This document shows, one piece after another, positions 1-8,945 of a stretch of DNA of 64,000 nucleotides (its first letter is position 1; each line of letters opens with the position of its first letter). The DNA lies in the NCBI GenBank assembly GCA_041744575.1, contig JBGTKP010000005.1, positions 1-64,000 on the forward strand, in the 5' to 3' direction. The notes beneath the pieces are model-generated. The model was not told the DNA's origin and searched no databases. It worked only from the letters and a program-made list of their open reading frames with translations. This DNA comes from JTS-RE37 sp041744575. GTDB taxonomy: Bacteria > Bacteroidota > Bacteroidia > Flavobacteriales > Flavobacteriaceae. The position numbers were made by a program, and so were the translations under genes.

Positions 1-686
1 AAGAAGTCCAGGCCCAAAAAATGGAAAAATTGTTAAAGGAACAGGAACTTCTGGGAATTGATGCCATGATCGAAGGCCAGGAGAAGGAGCGTCGGCGCAT
101 TGCCAATGATCTCCACGATAACCTCGGGAGTATTTTAGCAACCTTAAAGATGCGCTTTCAACATTTAAAAATGAATGGTAATGCGGGTGCAAATGAACAA
201 AAACTGCAACTGGAAAATACCGACGAACTCCTGGAAGAGGCCTACCAGAAAGTACGCAGCATGGCGCATGCGAGCAATGCCGGCGTACATGCACAGGAAG
301 GATTGCTTCCGGGGGTTAAAAATTTCGCAGCCAAGGTATCCCTTTCCAATCGGCTGGCCATATCTGTGATCGACCAGAGAATGAATGAGCGGCTGGAAAA
401 TTCATTGGAGATCACCCTGTTCAGGATCATACAGGAGCTTATCACCAACATCATCAAACACGCGCAGGCAACGGAAGCCACCATTCATCTGACCCACCAC
501 GAAGATTCGATCAACATCCTTGTAGAGGATAATGGTAAAGGATTTGAGGTTAAGGAGCTAAGACCCATGGCAGGGATGGGCCTTTATTCCATCCAAAAAA
601 GGATTGAAAATTTAAAGGGCCAGCTGACCATAGAATCCATTATACAAAAAGGTACTACCGTAATCATTGACATCCCAATCCCATGA
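1..686 (+). CDS. Sensor histidine kinase, NarL/DegS type, C-terminal part (5' end outside window)
   Basis: The reading frame is already open at the left edge, so this is the C-terminal part of a longer protein; the Met codon at 21 is not taken as the start. A HisKA_3 dimerisation box (E-x-R-R-R-I-A-N-D-L-H-D) carries the phospho-accepting His at codon 114-116. It is followed by a HATPase_c domain with an N-box (TNIIKHA), a G1 box (VEDNGKGF) and a G2 region (GMGLYSI). It would autophosphorylate and pass phosphate to the regulator encoded directly downstream, whose ATG overlaps this stop codon. The sensor domain and signal cannot be seen. The family call is secure. Confidence 0.9.
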   Translation, partial: EVQAQKMEKLLKEQELLGIDAMIEGQEKERRRIANDLHDNLGSILATLKMRFQHLKMNGNAGANEQKLQLENTDELLEEAYQKVRSMAHASNAGVHAQEGLLPGVKNFAAKVSLSNRLAISVIDQRMNERLENSLEITLFRIIQELITNIIKHAQATEATIHLTHHEDSINILVEDNGKGFEVKELRPMAGMGLYSIQKRIENLKGQLTIESIIQKGTTVIIDIPIP

Positions 687-1297
687 TCACCATCGTTATA
701 GCCGAAGACCATAATGCCCTTATTGACGGCATAAAACACTTTGTGGAATATGAGGAAGACATCCGTATCGTCGGACACGCAAATAATGGCCGCGATTTAC
801 TGGACCTGGTGGACCGAAAGAGACCGCAACTCGTGGTAACGGATATCAGAATGCCTATCATGGATGGAATAGAAGCTACGGGGATCATTTCAAAAAAATA
901 TCCGCAGACAAGGGTCATTGCCTTTACCATGTTTGATCAGGACGACGCGGTAAAACAAATGTTGCTGTCCGGGGCGAAAGGTTATATTCTGAAAAATTCT
1001 TCATTGAAGGAATTGTTAAATGCCATTCGACTGGTCGCTTCGGGAGGGGAATATTACGACGCGGCCATTCAACTGGACCATCCCGCGAAATTCACCAAAG
1101 ACAACCCGCTTACTGCCAGGCAGATTGCGATATTAAAATTGATTGCACAAGGCAAAACAAACCCTGAGATTGCAGAATTATTGTTTATAGGAAAGACCAC
1201 GGTAGAAACCCACCGAAAAAACATGATCCGGTCGCTCAACCTCCACGGAGCCGGAGAATTACTTCGCTATGCGCTTGAAAAGAAATATGATTTTTAA
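683..1297 (+). CDS. Response regulator, LuxR/NarL family
   Basis: 204 residues. An N-terminal receiver domain has the acidic pair E8-D9 and phospho-acceptor D54 (VVTDIRMPIMDG), with the conserved Lys in GYILK. A C-terminal LuxR-type helix-turn-helix spans about residues 137-204 (LTARQIAILKLIAQGKTN, then TVETHRKN). The start codon overlaps the kinase stop (ATGA), which implies translational coupling. It is the cognate DNA-binding partner of the upstream kinase. Its targets are unknown; the next gene, a small secreted protein, lies beyond a terminator. An intrinsic terminator follows 26 bp after the stop. Confidence 0.93.
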   Translation: MITIVIAEDHNALIDGIKHFVEYEEDIRIVGHANNGRDLLDLVDRKRPQLVVTDIRMPIMDGIEATGIISKKYPQTRVIAFTMFDQDDAVKQMLLSGAKGYILKNSSLKELLNAIRLVASGGEYYDAAIQLDHPAKFTKDNPLTARQIAILKLIAQGKTNPEIAELLFIGKTTVETHRKNMIRSLNLHGAGELLRYALEKKYDF

Positions 1298-1323
1298 CAC
1301 TTAATTAACTGATAATCAGATTA

Positions 1324-1350
1324 AAAATACCCTTGATTGGGTATTTTTTT
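1324..1350 (+). terminator. Intrinsic terminator of the two-component operon
   Basis: Stem AAAATACCC / GGGTATTTT around a 6-nt loop, followed by a T-run, just after the response regulator stop. Confidence 0.85.
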
Positions 1351-1574
1351 GTGCCTGTTTATAGGATATTTTTGACATGTAATGAATCATTAAAATCACA
1401 TGATCCTGCTGGTTCTAATGATCTCAAAACCTAAATCCAAAGCATGAATTTTTTCGGGCCCGTGATAAGATGCCATGGATTTCATGACCTCGTTCAAATA
1501 CCCCCCTTATCCGAATGTATTGCCTCGTGCAAAGTATGTATGAACACTATTATTAATCTTAAAATTTGAAAATC

Positions 1575-2078
1575 ATGAAAAAGTTATTGTTTGGTATGTT
1601 TGTTCTAGGTCTTACCAACCTGGTGTATCCTCAGAACGCATTTGACGGAACAGAAATTGTTAAACTGGAGAATATTACGGTATCTCCCATCAACACTGAT
1701 TATTGGACTGAAGTAAAGGAGGGAACTGTCTCGGAGCGGGTATTGAAGCTGGAAAATATGGCAGCGAGATTCGATCTCAGGAGATCAAAATTTTATCAGG
1801 GTGCAGGTCCGGAGTACCGGGTTACCTTCAGGCAACCTAACGGTAAAATCCTTGCCACGTATGACGACCAGGGAAAAATGCTCCATTCCTATGAAAGATT
1901 CACTGACATTGCCATTCCTATCACGATCCGAAACCGGGTATATTTGATGCATCCAGGTTGGAAGATGGCGGGTAATTCTTATGTGGTTTCGTACTACAAA
2001 AATAAGGAAGCAGAAAAGCGCTATAAAGTTCGCCTTGAAAAAGGCAATCTTAAAAAAGAAGTAAAAATAGGCTCTTAG
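1575..2078 (+). CDS. Small secreted protein of unknown function
   Basis: 167 residues from the ATG at 1575; an in-frame TTG three codons upstream is less likely, because the ATG gives a clean signal peptide (MKKLLFGMFVLGLTNLVYPQ). The mature part is rich in charged and aromatic residues and predicted beta-type, with no family I recognise. There are no cysteines in the mature part. It stands alone between two terminators, downstream of the two-component system, so it may be a target of that system; this is inference only. A strong terminator follows at 2101. Confidence 0.7.
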   Translation: MKKLLFGMFVLGLTNLVYPQNAFDGTEIVKLENITVSPINTDYWTEVKEGTVSERVLKLENMAARFDLRRSKFYQGAGPEYRVTFRQPNGKILATYDDQGKMLHSYERFTDIAIPITIRNRVYLMHPGWKMAGNSYVVSYYKNKEAEKRYKVRLEKGNLKKEVKIGS

Positions 2079-2100
2079 AAAAACTTCGGCAAGTCCTTAC

Positions 2101-2138
2101 GTCCTCCTTCCCTGTTAAAAGAGAAGGAGGACTTTTTT
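2101..2138 (+). terminator. Intrinsic terminator
   Basis: Perfect 10-bp stem GTCCTCCTTC / GAAGGAGGAC with a 12-nt loop, followed by six T. It ends transcription of the small secreted protein gene. Confidence 0.9.
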
Positions 2139-2167
2139 ATAACTGATCTTATTAACATCATCCAACC

Positions 2168-3364
2168 TCAGCTGATAACCGGCCATTTGAAAGAGGATTT
2201 TAATGGAATACGCCTTCCGGTTTCCTGCGATTTACGGGCCCCTTCAATGATCTCAAGTACATGCAAAGAATGTTCAACGGTTAATAGGGGTTCCTTCCCT
2301 GTCAACAGGGTATGAGCCACCAGGGAAGCACCCATAGGCCATTCATAATTTCCTTTATCCTTTGCAAAAATGCCCGTTGTAAATTCGTAGGGATTATCTT
2401 CTTTTTTGGAAGTTAGTTCCACCCTCACCGGATCCCAGTCATAGCCGATCATATGAATATTACCTCCGTTTCCCACGATGGATACAGTAGCCTTTGTTTC
2501 ACCCTCACCTGTATGCCCATGGGGATTATAGTAGTTAAATCCGGACTGGATATGGGACAAGGCGCCACTCTTATGCTCAAGCAGTACCATAGCGTTATCT
2601 TCTTCCTTCACCGTGATCTCACCTTTCTCATGGATTTTCCGGGTAGGCGTGATAATGTTTAGCATGGCAACGACAGATATTGCAGGTCCGAGCAAACCGG
2701 TGATGGTAGTCATATTGTATACGGCCAGATCAGGCATGCTGCCTCCCAATTTTTCGTAGAAAAAAGACGACCAGTCGGGACCTTCATGCCCATAATGGGC
2801 ATGGGCGGCAGCAATTTTGCCCAATTTGCCCTCCTGAATGGATTTGGACATGAAAGCGAACTGGGGGCTCTCAACCACTACAGGGGCTCCCCAAATACGC
2901 AGTCCGCGTTCCTTTGCCAGGGCCACCAATTCCGCTCCCTCCTTATAGGTATTGGCCAATGGTTTTTCACTCCAGACGTTTACACCGTGGTTCAGCGCCT
3001 TTCTGTTCAATTCCCCATGTACCTGCATATCGGCAAGCGTCAGCATTAGATCGAACTTTGGTCCTTTGAGCATTTCGTCCAAACCAGGATAATGGTTCGG
3101 GATGTTGAATTTCTCTGCCTGCATTTTTGCCCTTTCGGGTTTGATGTCACAGCAGGATATTAGCTCGATATGCGAAGCGGCCGCAAGGATGGGTAAATAG
3201 GAATTGGAAACACTGCCACAGCCTGTGATGGCGAGCCGGGCTTTCTTCGCTTGTGCCCCGACATTCCCTGAAAAGGGATGTGCAAGTACGGATGGCGCCA
3301 TTGCAGTAGCCGCCCCAATCATTCCGAATTCCTTTAAAAATTTTTTTCTGTTCATTTTTTTCAT
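2168..3364 (-). CDS. Gfo/Idh/MocA-family oxidoreductase with export signal
   Basis: 398 residues. The N-terminus (MNRKKFLKEFGMIGAATAM) looks like a Tat-type signal with RK in place of the twin arginine, as is common for Bacteroidota members of this family. A Rossmann motif (AITGCGSVSNSYLP) follows, then the EKPLANT motif (here SEKPLANTYKEG) holding the catalytic-type Lys, and the C-terminal alpha/beta domain. Such enzymes oxidise or reduce sugar-like polyols with NAD(P); some are GH109-type glycosidases. The substrate cannot be read from sequence. The gene stands alone; the next minus-strand item upstream is a broken TonB receptor. The start could be Met1 or Met4. Confidence 0.85.
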   Translation of the reverse strand: MKKMNRKKFLKEFGMIGAATAMAPSVLAHPFSGNVGAQAKKARLAITGCGSVSNSYLPILAAASHIELISCCDIKPERAKMQAEKFNIPNHYPGLDEMLKGPKFDLMLTLADMQVHGELNRKALNHGVNVWSEKPLANTYKEGAELVALAKERGLRIWGAPVVVESPQFAFMSKSIQEGKLGKIAAAHAHYGHEGPDWSSFFYEKLGGSMPDLAVYNMTTITGLLGPAISVVAMLNIITPTRKIHEKGEITVKEEDNAMVLLEHKSGALSHIQSGFNYYNPHGHTGEGETKATVSIVGNGGNIHMIGYDWDPVRVELTSKKEDNPYEFTTGIFAKDKGNYEWPMGASLVAHTLLTGKEPLLTVEHSLHVLEIIEGARKSQETGRRIPLKSSFKWPVIS

Positions 3365-3601
3365 ACCAAGACGTTCATGTTATTGTGAAGTAGTTACTAA
3401 GTAGCCTTGAAAAATTAAAAGGCGGTTGTAGTTGCTTTTTAAGCCAGGGCATAAGGGCAAGGGAAGAAAAACATGCTATGTATCATATAATAGATGCTCT
3501 GCAACTCGCCTTGGACTGGCTTACCCAGACTATGTGGGGGTACGTTCAATTTACGGACTTTGCCGTTAATTACAAAGGCCTAACTGTGGGTATAAGAAAG
3601 A

Positions 3602-4069
3602 TCAGATGGTCACGTTCAATCCCATGATAATTTGCCTGAACCCCCCTGGAAAAACTCCTGAAGAGGCTCTGTTAAGGCGCGATGCACGATAAATGCTATT
3701 TGTGATATTCTTGCCATTGATAAAAGCCTTTAAACGGATATCATTGCCCATATTAAATTCATAGTTCAGAAAGGCATCCATGGTATAGTAGGACGGGAGA
3801 GCACCAATGGCTCCGTCTGCGGATTCATTTGAAAAATTGTAGTATTCGGTAAACTGATCATCGACAAACTGACCACTGATCCCCGCAGATAACTTTTTCC
3901 ACTCGTATTTTAGGCCACCGTTAAGATTGATTGCCGGAATATAGGGGGCTCTGGTATCACCTGCTCCCGCATCGCTAAAAGTCACAATATTTCTTGTTAT
4001 ATTCGGAAAATCATCTTCACTAAGATTTGTATTGGACAAAGGAGTTTCACCGCCGATACCGTCGGCTAC
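3602..4069 (-). pseudogene. C-terminal fragment of a TonB-dependent receptor (FecA-like)
   Basis: About 155 codons encode only the last barrel strands of a TonB-dependent receptor: a region with AGDTRAPYIP, then repeated aromatic-alternating strands, then NGKNITNSIYRASR and a terminal strand ending FRQIIMGLNVTI. These match the C-terminal signature of outer-membrane iron-chelate receptors. The plug domain and most of the barrel (normally 700 or more residues) are absent, there is no signal peptide, and an in-frame TAA at 4070-4072 closes the frame upstream. An isolated barrel end cannot fold as a transporter, so I read this as a decayed gene. Confidence 0.75.
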
Positions 4070-4250
4070 TTAAATTTCATAGGCATCGCGGTTATCGTTC
4101 ACTTTATTTACGAATTCTAAGACTGTTCCGGAATTGTGTACCACCTGAGAGAAAAGATCCTTCTCTAAAAGTTTCCCCGCTCAACACTTTTGAATGGAGC
4201 AGCGTTGCATTCCCAAAAACTTTCACTTCGTGTTCTTCAATTTTGAAGGT
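4070..4250 (-). pseudogene. Frameshifted gene remnant, possibly SnoaL/DUF4440-like
   Basis: Two overlapping minus-strand frames each look coding for part of the way. One (4104-4250) reads EEHEVKVFGNATLLHSK and ends in a stop at 4104-4106. The other (4073-4180) reads VNKVNDNRDAYEI up to the TAA at 4070. The alternation of a VxVFGNA-type strand with a later aromatic/charged strand recalls the C-terminal half of SnoaL/DUF4440 proteins, but the match is weak and by eye. No start codon or intact frame is present. It abuts the receptor fragment, so the two remnants probably mark the scar of a deletion. Confidence 0.4.
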
Positions 4251-4297
4251 TTAAGGTCGCAATTCCCTCAATTCGAATAATTAAAATTGTTATTTAC

Positions 4298-5839
4298 TTA
4301 GTCTGCCCCATCCACCTGGGCGACCGCGACAGTGTAGGCCGCCACCTTCCTTCCCTGATCGGTGCCGATCGTGGCATCAAAAGTCCAGTGGATTCCACCA
4401 TACACCCTGGAGATCGCTGCTTCTTCCGCCCACCCGCGTACCATCCCTGCCTTTGACGGGAAGACATAGGCGAGGACTTCAGCTGCGGCAGCAGAAAACA
4501 CACTGTGACCTGAGGTATAACTTGGGAAATTCGGGGTCCCGGCGATGGTCTTAAAGCCCGGAATTTGCTGGATAGGACGAGGGTAATGATAATAATATTT
4601 GGCATCCCAACAGCTGATGCCTGCGTCCATGATGGCCATATTCAAATACGCCAGGGTTCTAGCGGTACGTAAGGGATTCATATGCTCCTCCACGATAAAA
4701 TCCAGTGCAAACCTGTTCCAATGCCCGGGTGGGGTGTAAGTACCCAGTCCATCCTGCCAAAAATTAGCAATTCGTCTTCTTTCCTCTGTGACATGGGCCT
4801 CATAGTCTTTCAAAGTGGCAACATCCTTTAAATACTCCGGAGAATCAAATTTAGGTGGCGGAATAGGGCGAACTTCTTCGACAGTCGGAACATTCCACAT
4901 CTGTACTTTTCCAAATAATGGGGTAAGTCCCACAGGACGTACCGGGATCTCCAAATTATCCCATTGCCAGCCGAATCTTTCAAATGCTGCAGCTTTTATG
5001 GAATCTGAAACCGCTTTAGGGGTTTGGGCATTTTTCATCCCGTCACCGCCTGCACGTGCCAATGCCCTTGCTGCTATTTGATTGCCTATACTCACCCCCG
5101 CCGTAACATCACTCTGGACGTTGCCACCCGATAAGATCAGGCTTTCCAAATGTTCATTCTCCATCTTTTGAAGGTATTCCACTTCCAGTGGAAACATAGC
5201 AGTGAGCACGTTTCTGGAGACCCTTGCTACCACAGCACCGTCGGAGGGATATGAAGGAATATTGTTGGGTTCATAGGCATAGCTTATGGTATCGTCCTGC
5301 AGATAAGGTGCGGGCCGGTTGTACAGATACTTATAATGCCACGCAGAAATCAATCCGTCAAACTGAGCAACAGAAAGATAGGCCAGCGTCCTGCTCGCAT
5401 AGGGGGGATGAGCAAATGGAAAACCCGGCGTTCCTTCGGGATTCGCAGGATTGGGCAAAGTATAGGTGCCATCATCATTTGGACCGGGGATCAGGTTATA
5501 TTTTGCGATCAGTTCCAATGCAATTTCATTCCATCTGACCGCTGGGTTGTTGGTCCAATATCGGATGGCTTTGCCTTGATCTGAACTGATCTCACTCATA
5601 GCTTCCTTTAAACCGGAAATTTCGGCCAGGTAAGCCTCCGATGCATCATCTTCAGGTGCATCCAATTCAATTTCAGCGACGCTTTCGAGCATAACAGGCT
5701 GCCAGACTCCCCCATTTTCATCGGAACCGGAATAGGCATAATCATCAAACTTCAGGTTCCTTGGCAAATCCTTCTCACAGGAAACCAAGAACAGAAAAGC
5801 GAATATAGCCAGACCTATAGAAATCTTATTATTGCGCAT
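4298..5839 (-). CDS. Vanadium-dependent haloperoxidase / PAP2-family lipoprotein
   Basis: 513 residues from the ATG at 5839, chosen because it yields a lipoprotein signal (FAFLFLVSC, lipid Cys at residue 21) and overlaps the upstream stop by 11 bp; a longer frame runs to 5926. The C-terminal half holds the full acid phosphatase/haloperoxidase site: K414-x6-R421-P, the S443-G-H445 loop and R478-x5-H484. Those spacings equal the vanadate-binding residues of chloroperoxidase (K353, R360, S402-G-H404, R490, H496). The N-terminal half repeats the same fold signature with the catalytic residues lost. The product is probably an outer-membrane-anchored haloperoxidase or phosphatase; sequence alone does not decide which. 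It forms a two-gene unit with the barrel protein upstream. Confidence 0.85.
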   Translation of the reverse strand: MRNNKISIGLAIFAFLFLVSCEKDLPRNLKFDDYAYSGSDENGGVWQPVMLESVAEIELDAPEDDASEAYLAEISGLKEAMSEISSDQGKAIRYWTNNPAVRWNEIALELIAKYNLIPGPNDDGTYTLPNPANPEGTPGFPFAHPPYASRTLAYLSVAQFDGLISAWHYKYLYNRPAPYLQDDTISYAYEPNNIPSYPSDGAVVARVSRNVLTAMFPLEVEYLQKMENEHLESLILSGGNVQSDVTAGVSIGNQIAARALARAGGDGMKNAQTPKAVSDSIKAAAFERFGWQWDNLEIPVRPVGLTPLFGKVQMWNVPTVEEVRPIPPPKFDSPEYLKDVATLKDYEAHVTEERRRIANFWQDGLGTYTPPGHWNRFALDFIVEEHMNPLRTARTLAYLNMAIMDAGISCWDAKYYYHYPRPIQQIPGFKTIAGTPNFPSYTSGHSVFSAAAAEVLAYVFPSKAGMVRGWAEEAAISRVYGGIHWTFDATIGTDQGRKVAAYTVAVAQVDGAD

Positions 5840-6842
5840 TGGCTTCGTCGGTTTTGTCATTAATAAAATCAAACTGATAGGTGAGTCCGGCCCCGGTATT
5901 ATTATATTTTGCACTGTTAAGGCCATCGACTGTCCGGTTGTGGTACGCTACAAGCCCCAGACCCTTAATGAAAGGTAGATAGTATTGCAAGGAAATCCCT
6001 ACCCGGTCGGTATTGACCTTATTTGTCGGCTGCGCCGCATTATAGGCCCTGATATCATCCCCACTCGTTGATCTCAGACCGTTATAGTTCATTTCCAGTT
6101 TAAGGGTATTGTTCAGGAACCAATTACCGACAATCCCCTCAAAATTCCATGCATTGGGGACATCCATATAGGAAGAGTAGTAACTGCCGTTATTGTAATA
6201 ATAATCCCTTTCCACCTCGGCATAACCCCTCCAGAGATGTGCCAGCATGCCTCTTATATAGAATCCTTTATCGAGCTTGTATTGAGCAATTCCCCTCAGA
6301 GCAAATTCCGGGGCCCCAAAACCAATACTATAAGGCAAATAATCGGATAAGTAATTAGATACAGGTGTCGAATATCCGACTGAAGTTAACAATCTAAGCT
6401 GGCCTATTCCAATGTTTTTATCCAGAGCCTTGTATTTTAAAGCAAAACCGATGTCCTGAAATCCATTTACCCCCGCCAATCTGCCTCCGTTGTTTTCTGA
6501 TGATTCAGTTTGCACATAAGGCACTCCTACAAAGAAGTTCAGGTCATTGACGATGCCAACGGCGATCATTGGCATAATAACATCCCTATCAACCTTGGCG
6601 ATCGTTTCGTTATTTCTCAGTCTTTCCCCTTCCCAGTAACGATCAAATTGACCCGTATCGTAACCCAAAAGGATACAAATATTTCTGGCGGGCATCATAA
6701 GTGCATCGTTCGGGGTTTGGCACTTCACCTGAAAACCTATAAATATGGCAATCAAAAAATGCAGGAAGGTAGCTGTGATATTCTTTCTATTTAAGAAATA
6801 CAATGTGCGCATTCTGCCAGAGTATTTAGTTGGTCTGTTCAT
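5829..6842 (-). CDS. Outer-membrane beta-barrel protein (MetA-like transporter family)
   Basis: 337 residues (327 if the start is Met11). An N-terminal hydrophobic segment (FLHFLIAIFIGFQVKCQ) is a signal peptide. The rest is a series of amphipathic strands with aromatic girdle residues (for example NNLFFVG-type, GLRSTSG and VGISLQYYLPF), resembling the proteins annotated as transporter or MetA-pathway of phenol degradation. It overlaps the haloperoxidase-like gene by 11 bp, so the two are likely cotranscribed, and it may pass the substrate or product of that enzyme; this is inferred from position only. Confidence 0.65.
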   Translation of the reverse strand: MNRPTKYSGRMRTLYFLNRKNITATFLHFLIAIFIGFQVKCQTPNDALMMPARNICILLGYDTGQFDRYWEGERLRNNETIAKVDRDVIMPMIAVGIVNDLNFFVGVPYVQTESSENNGGRLAGVNGFQDIGFALKYKALDKNIGIGQLRLLTSVGYSTPVSNYLSDYLPYSIGFGAPEFALRGIAQYKLDKGFYIRGMLAHLWRGYAEVERDYYYNNGSYYSSYMDVPNAWNFEGIVGNWFLNNTLKLEMNYNGLRSTSGDDIRAYNAAQPTNKVNTDRVGISLQYYLPFIKGLGLVAYHNRTVDGLNSAKYNNTGAGLTYQFDFINDKTDEANAQ

Positions 6843-7258
6843 CCGGAAGTTGGTTATGGCTGGTAATATTACAAGCAGTTGTTTGGTCGGATCCTTTTCA
6901 TCCCAGCTATGAACCTTTCATCACTGAATGAGAATGCCGCTAATTCCATCTGTCCCGTTTGACGGGAAAACACCGCAAATATAAGAGCGCAGCGAGGGCA
7001 AAGTGATTAAGGAATGTTCAAAAACAATTATCGAAAAGTTAATAGAGGAAAAATATCATTAAAGACCAGCGTTGCCATACCTCTTTCGGAGGGAAGGCCT
7101 GGTTCAATGGGTCGAAGGACAACAATTACTAATGTACCGAGCATTTTGATCAGGGAAAGTAATAAGATTAAAAAAGACTTGAATATCATCCGGTTCCCTG
7201 TTCTGCCGAACTTACCTTTAGACACTTCCAAATTAATGCTAATTCTAAACTAAGAACA
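6843..7258. other. Gene-free divergent region
   Basis: 416 bp between divergent genes (outer-membrane barrel on the minus strand, quinoprotein on the plus strand). Short open frames at about 7014-7253 on both strands lack family signatures and good start sites. A small inverted repeat (TCCCGT/ACGGGA, 6953-6967) has no T-run. The region presumably carries promoters for both sides; I could not place them with confidence. Confidence 0.5.
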
Positions 7259-8527
7259 ATGAAGTATATTTCTTATTTTCTGGTTATTTTATTCCTTCCT
7301 CTGGCATGCAATGAAAAGAAACTCACAGATAAGGAAAAGGAGATGGCCAACAATGAGGGCGGTACCACAGTTGAAACCACCATCGGGCCTTTAGATCTTG
7401 ATGCGCCTTTCAATACGGAATCCAAGACCAAAAGGAGTGATGTTATCGATTGGCCAGACGGAAAGACGCCCTCAGCTCCCAAAGGTTTTACAGTGACCAG
7501 ATTTGCCGACAGTCTCATGCATCCCAGATGGACTTATGTAGCCCCCAACGGTGCCATATTTGTAGCCGAGTCCGACACCAAAAATAGCGCCAACCGTATT
7601 ACCCTTCTCAGGGACAAAGACAAGGACGGAGAGGTTGATGAACAATATATTTTCGCGGAAGGGCTCAATCAAAATTTTGGAATGTTGCTTCTGGATGATT
7701 CGTTCTATGTAGCTAATACCGATGGTCTCTATCGCTATCCATACAAGGAGGGGATGACACGTTTGGAGGGCGAAGGTGAAAGAATAGTGACACTTTCGGC
7801 CAGTGGATATAACAACCATTGGACCCGAAACATCATAACGAATGAGGCGAAAAACAAAATCTATATATCCGTTGGGTCCGCCAGCAATGTGGGAGAACAA
7901 GGTATTGAAAAGGAAGAAAGAAGAGCCTGCATTCTTGAGGTGAATCCGGATGGAAGCGGGGAGATCATTTACGCCTCTGGGCTTCGCAACCCGGTCGGGA
8001 TGGATTGGAACCCTGTATCAGGTGACCTTTGGACTGCGGTGAATGAGCGGGACGGTCTTGGAGACCATCTGGTCCCTGACTATATTACAAGTGTTCAAAA
8101 AGGAGGCTGGTACGGATGGCCGTATAGTTATTACGGCCAGGTGGAAGATCCCAGGTGGAAAGAGGAGCCTCATATGGAAATGGTGCAGAAAGCCATCATT
8201 CCGGATGTTCCGGTTGGAAGTCACACCGCATCCCTTGGTCTCGTTTTTAACACCTCAGACGCCTTTCCTACAAGGTACAGGCACGGGGCATTTGTCGGGC
8301 AGCATGGATCATGGAATCGGGCTGAATTTTCCGGGTACAAAGTGGTTTTCGTTCCTTTCAACGATGGAATTCCTCAGCCTCCTGAAGATTTTTTAACCGG
8401 CTTTATTGCCAATGAGGAAGATAGCAAAGTTTATGGCCGGCCGGTTGGCGTAACTTTTGCACCTGACGGCAGTCTGTTGGTGAATGATGACGATAGTGGC
8501 ATCATCTGGAAAGTTACCCCAGAGTAG
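7259..8527 (+). CDS. PQQ-dependent sugar dehydrogenase-like lipoprotein (sorbosone/glucose dehydrogenase family)
   Basis: 422 residues. A lipoprotein signal peptide (FLVILFLPLAC) has its lipid Cys at residue 17. The body is a six-bladed propeller of the soluble glucose/L-sorbosone dehydrogenase family: SGYNNHWTRNI, then GLRNPVGMDWNP, then GGWYGWPY, and the late GSWNR motif, in the usual order. Such enzymes oxidise aldoses or sorbosone with PQQ, and some members in Bacteroidota have unknown substrates. The product would sit on the outer or inner membrane facing the periplasm. No PQQ biosynthesis gene is in view. A second predicted quinoprotein follows 0.4 kb downstream. Confidence 0.85.
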   Translation: MKYISYFLVILFLPLACNEKKLTDKEKEMANNEGGTTVETTIGPLDLDAPFNTESKTKRSDVIDWPDGKTPSAPKGFTVTRFADSLMHPRWTYVAPNGAIFVAESDTKNSANRITLLRDKDKDGEVDEQYIFAEGLNQNFGMLLLDDSFYVANTDGLYRYPYKEGMTRLEGEGERIVTLSASGYNNHWTRNIITNEAKNKIYISVGSASNVGEQGIEKEERRACILEVNPDGSGEIIYASGLRNPVGMDWNPVSGDLWTAVNERDGLGDHLVPDYITSVQKGGWYGWPYSYYGQVEDPRWKEEPHMEMVQKAIIPDVPVGSHTASLGLVFNTSDAFPTRYRHGAFVGQHGSWNRAEFSGYKVVFVPFNDGIPQPPEDFLTGFIANEEDSKVYGRPVGVTFAPDGSLLVNDDDSGIIWKVTPE

Positions 8528-8542
8528 AAAAAGATTTTTTAG

Positions 8543-8722
8543 AACTGTATATATTTCCGGCAGGTTTTTCCTGCCCTTGGTTCGAATGCCGTAACCAAGC
8601 AGTTGGCACCCGATACAGGGCCAGATGGAAATGGAGCAGTAAAGTTACTGAGCGATGCAAATGATGGTTTTAGTTACCCCGCCAGGGAGCAGGTCCTGCA
8701 GGTAAACATTTCTGCGAATTAA
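8543..8722 (+). pseudogene. Possible C-terminal gene fragment
   Basis: Between two dehydrogenase genes, a 59-codon frame opens after a stop at 8540 and ends with TAA at 8720. It has no ATG, but its composition looks protein-like (QLAPDTGPDGNGAVKL, then FSYPAREQVLQVNISAN). I do not recognise the family. It may be the tail of a deleted gene or chance. The rest of the 418-bp gap (8528-8945) holds only the terminator at 8822. Confidence 0.25.
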
Positions 8723-8821
8723 TTTCGGGGGATTGACTTAAATACGGATGGCAGCGACTTTATTTTACAACGATTAGAAAAGGCGTCTGGCCACATACAA
8801 ATCCGGATTTCATATTTTGCC

Positions 8822-8847
8822 ATACCCGCTCCCGAGCGGGTATTTTT
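8822..8847 (+). terminator. Intrinsic terminator
   Basis: Stem ATACCCGC / GCGGGTAT around TCCCGA, followed by T residues. It lies about 300 bp after the first quinoprotein gene and separates it from the second. Confidence 0.8.
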
Positions 8848-8945
8848 ATGTTGGATTTCAATTACAGGCAGGGCCTTTGATTTTAAGGGGATTTCCTATA
8901 TTTACGCTGCATTAAACAATAAATCTTCCCTCCAAATAACATCAG

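Noticed and set aside
1566..1574. TTG start for the small secreted protein
   Set aside because: The ATG three codons later gives a standard signal peptide and a better start.
5840..5926. Longer N-terminus for the haloperoxidase-like protein
   Set aside because: It lies inside the barrel gene and would bury the lipoprotein signal.
7014..7253. 79-codon frame upstream of the first quinoprotein
   Set aside because: No start context or family features, and an equally long frame lies on the other strand.
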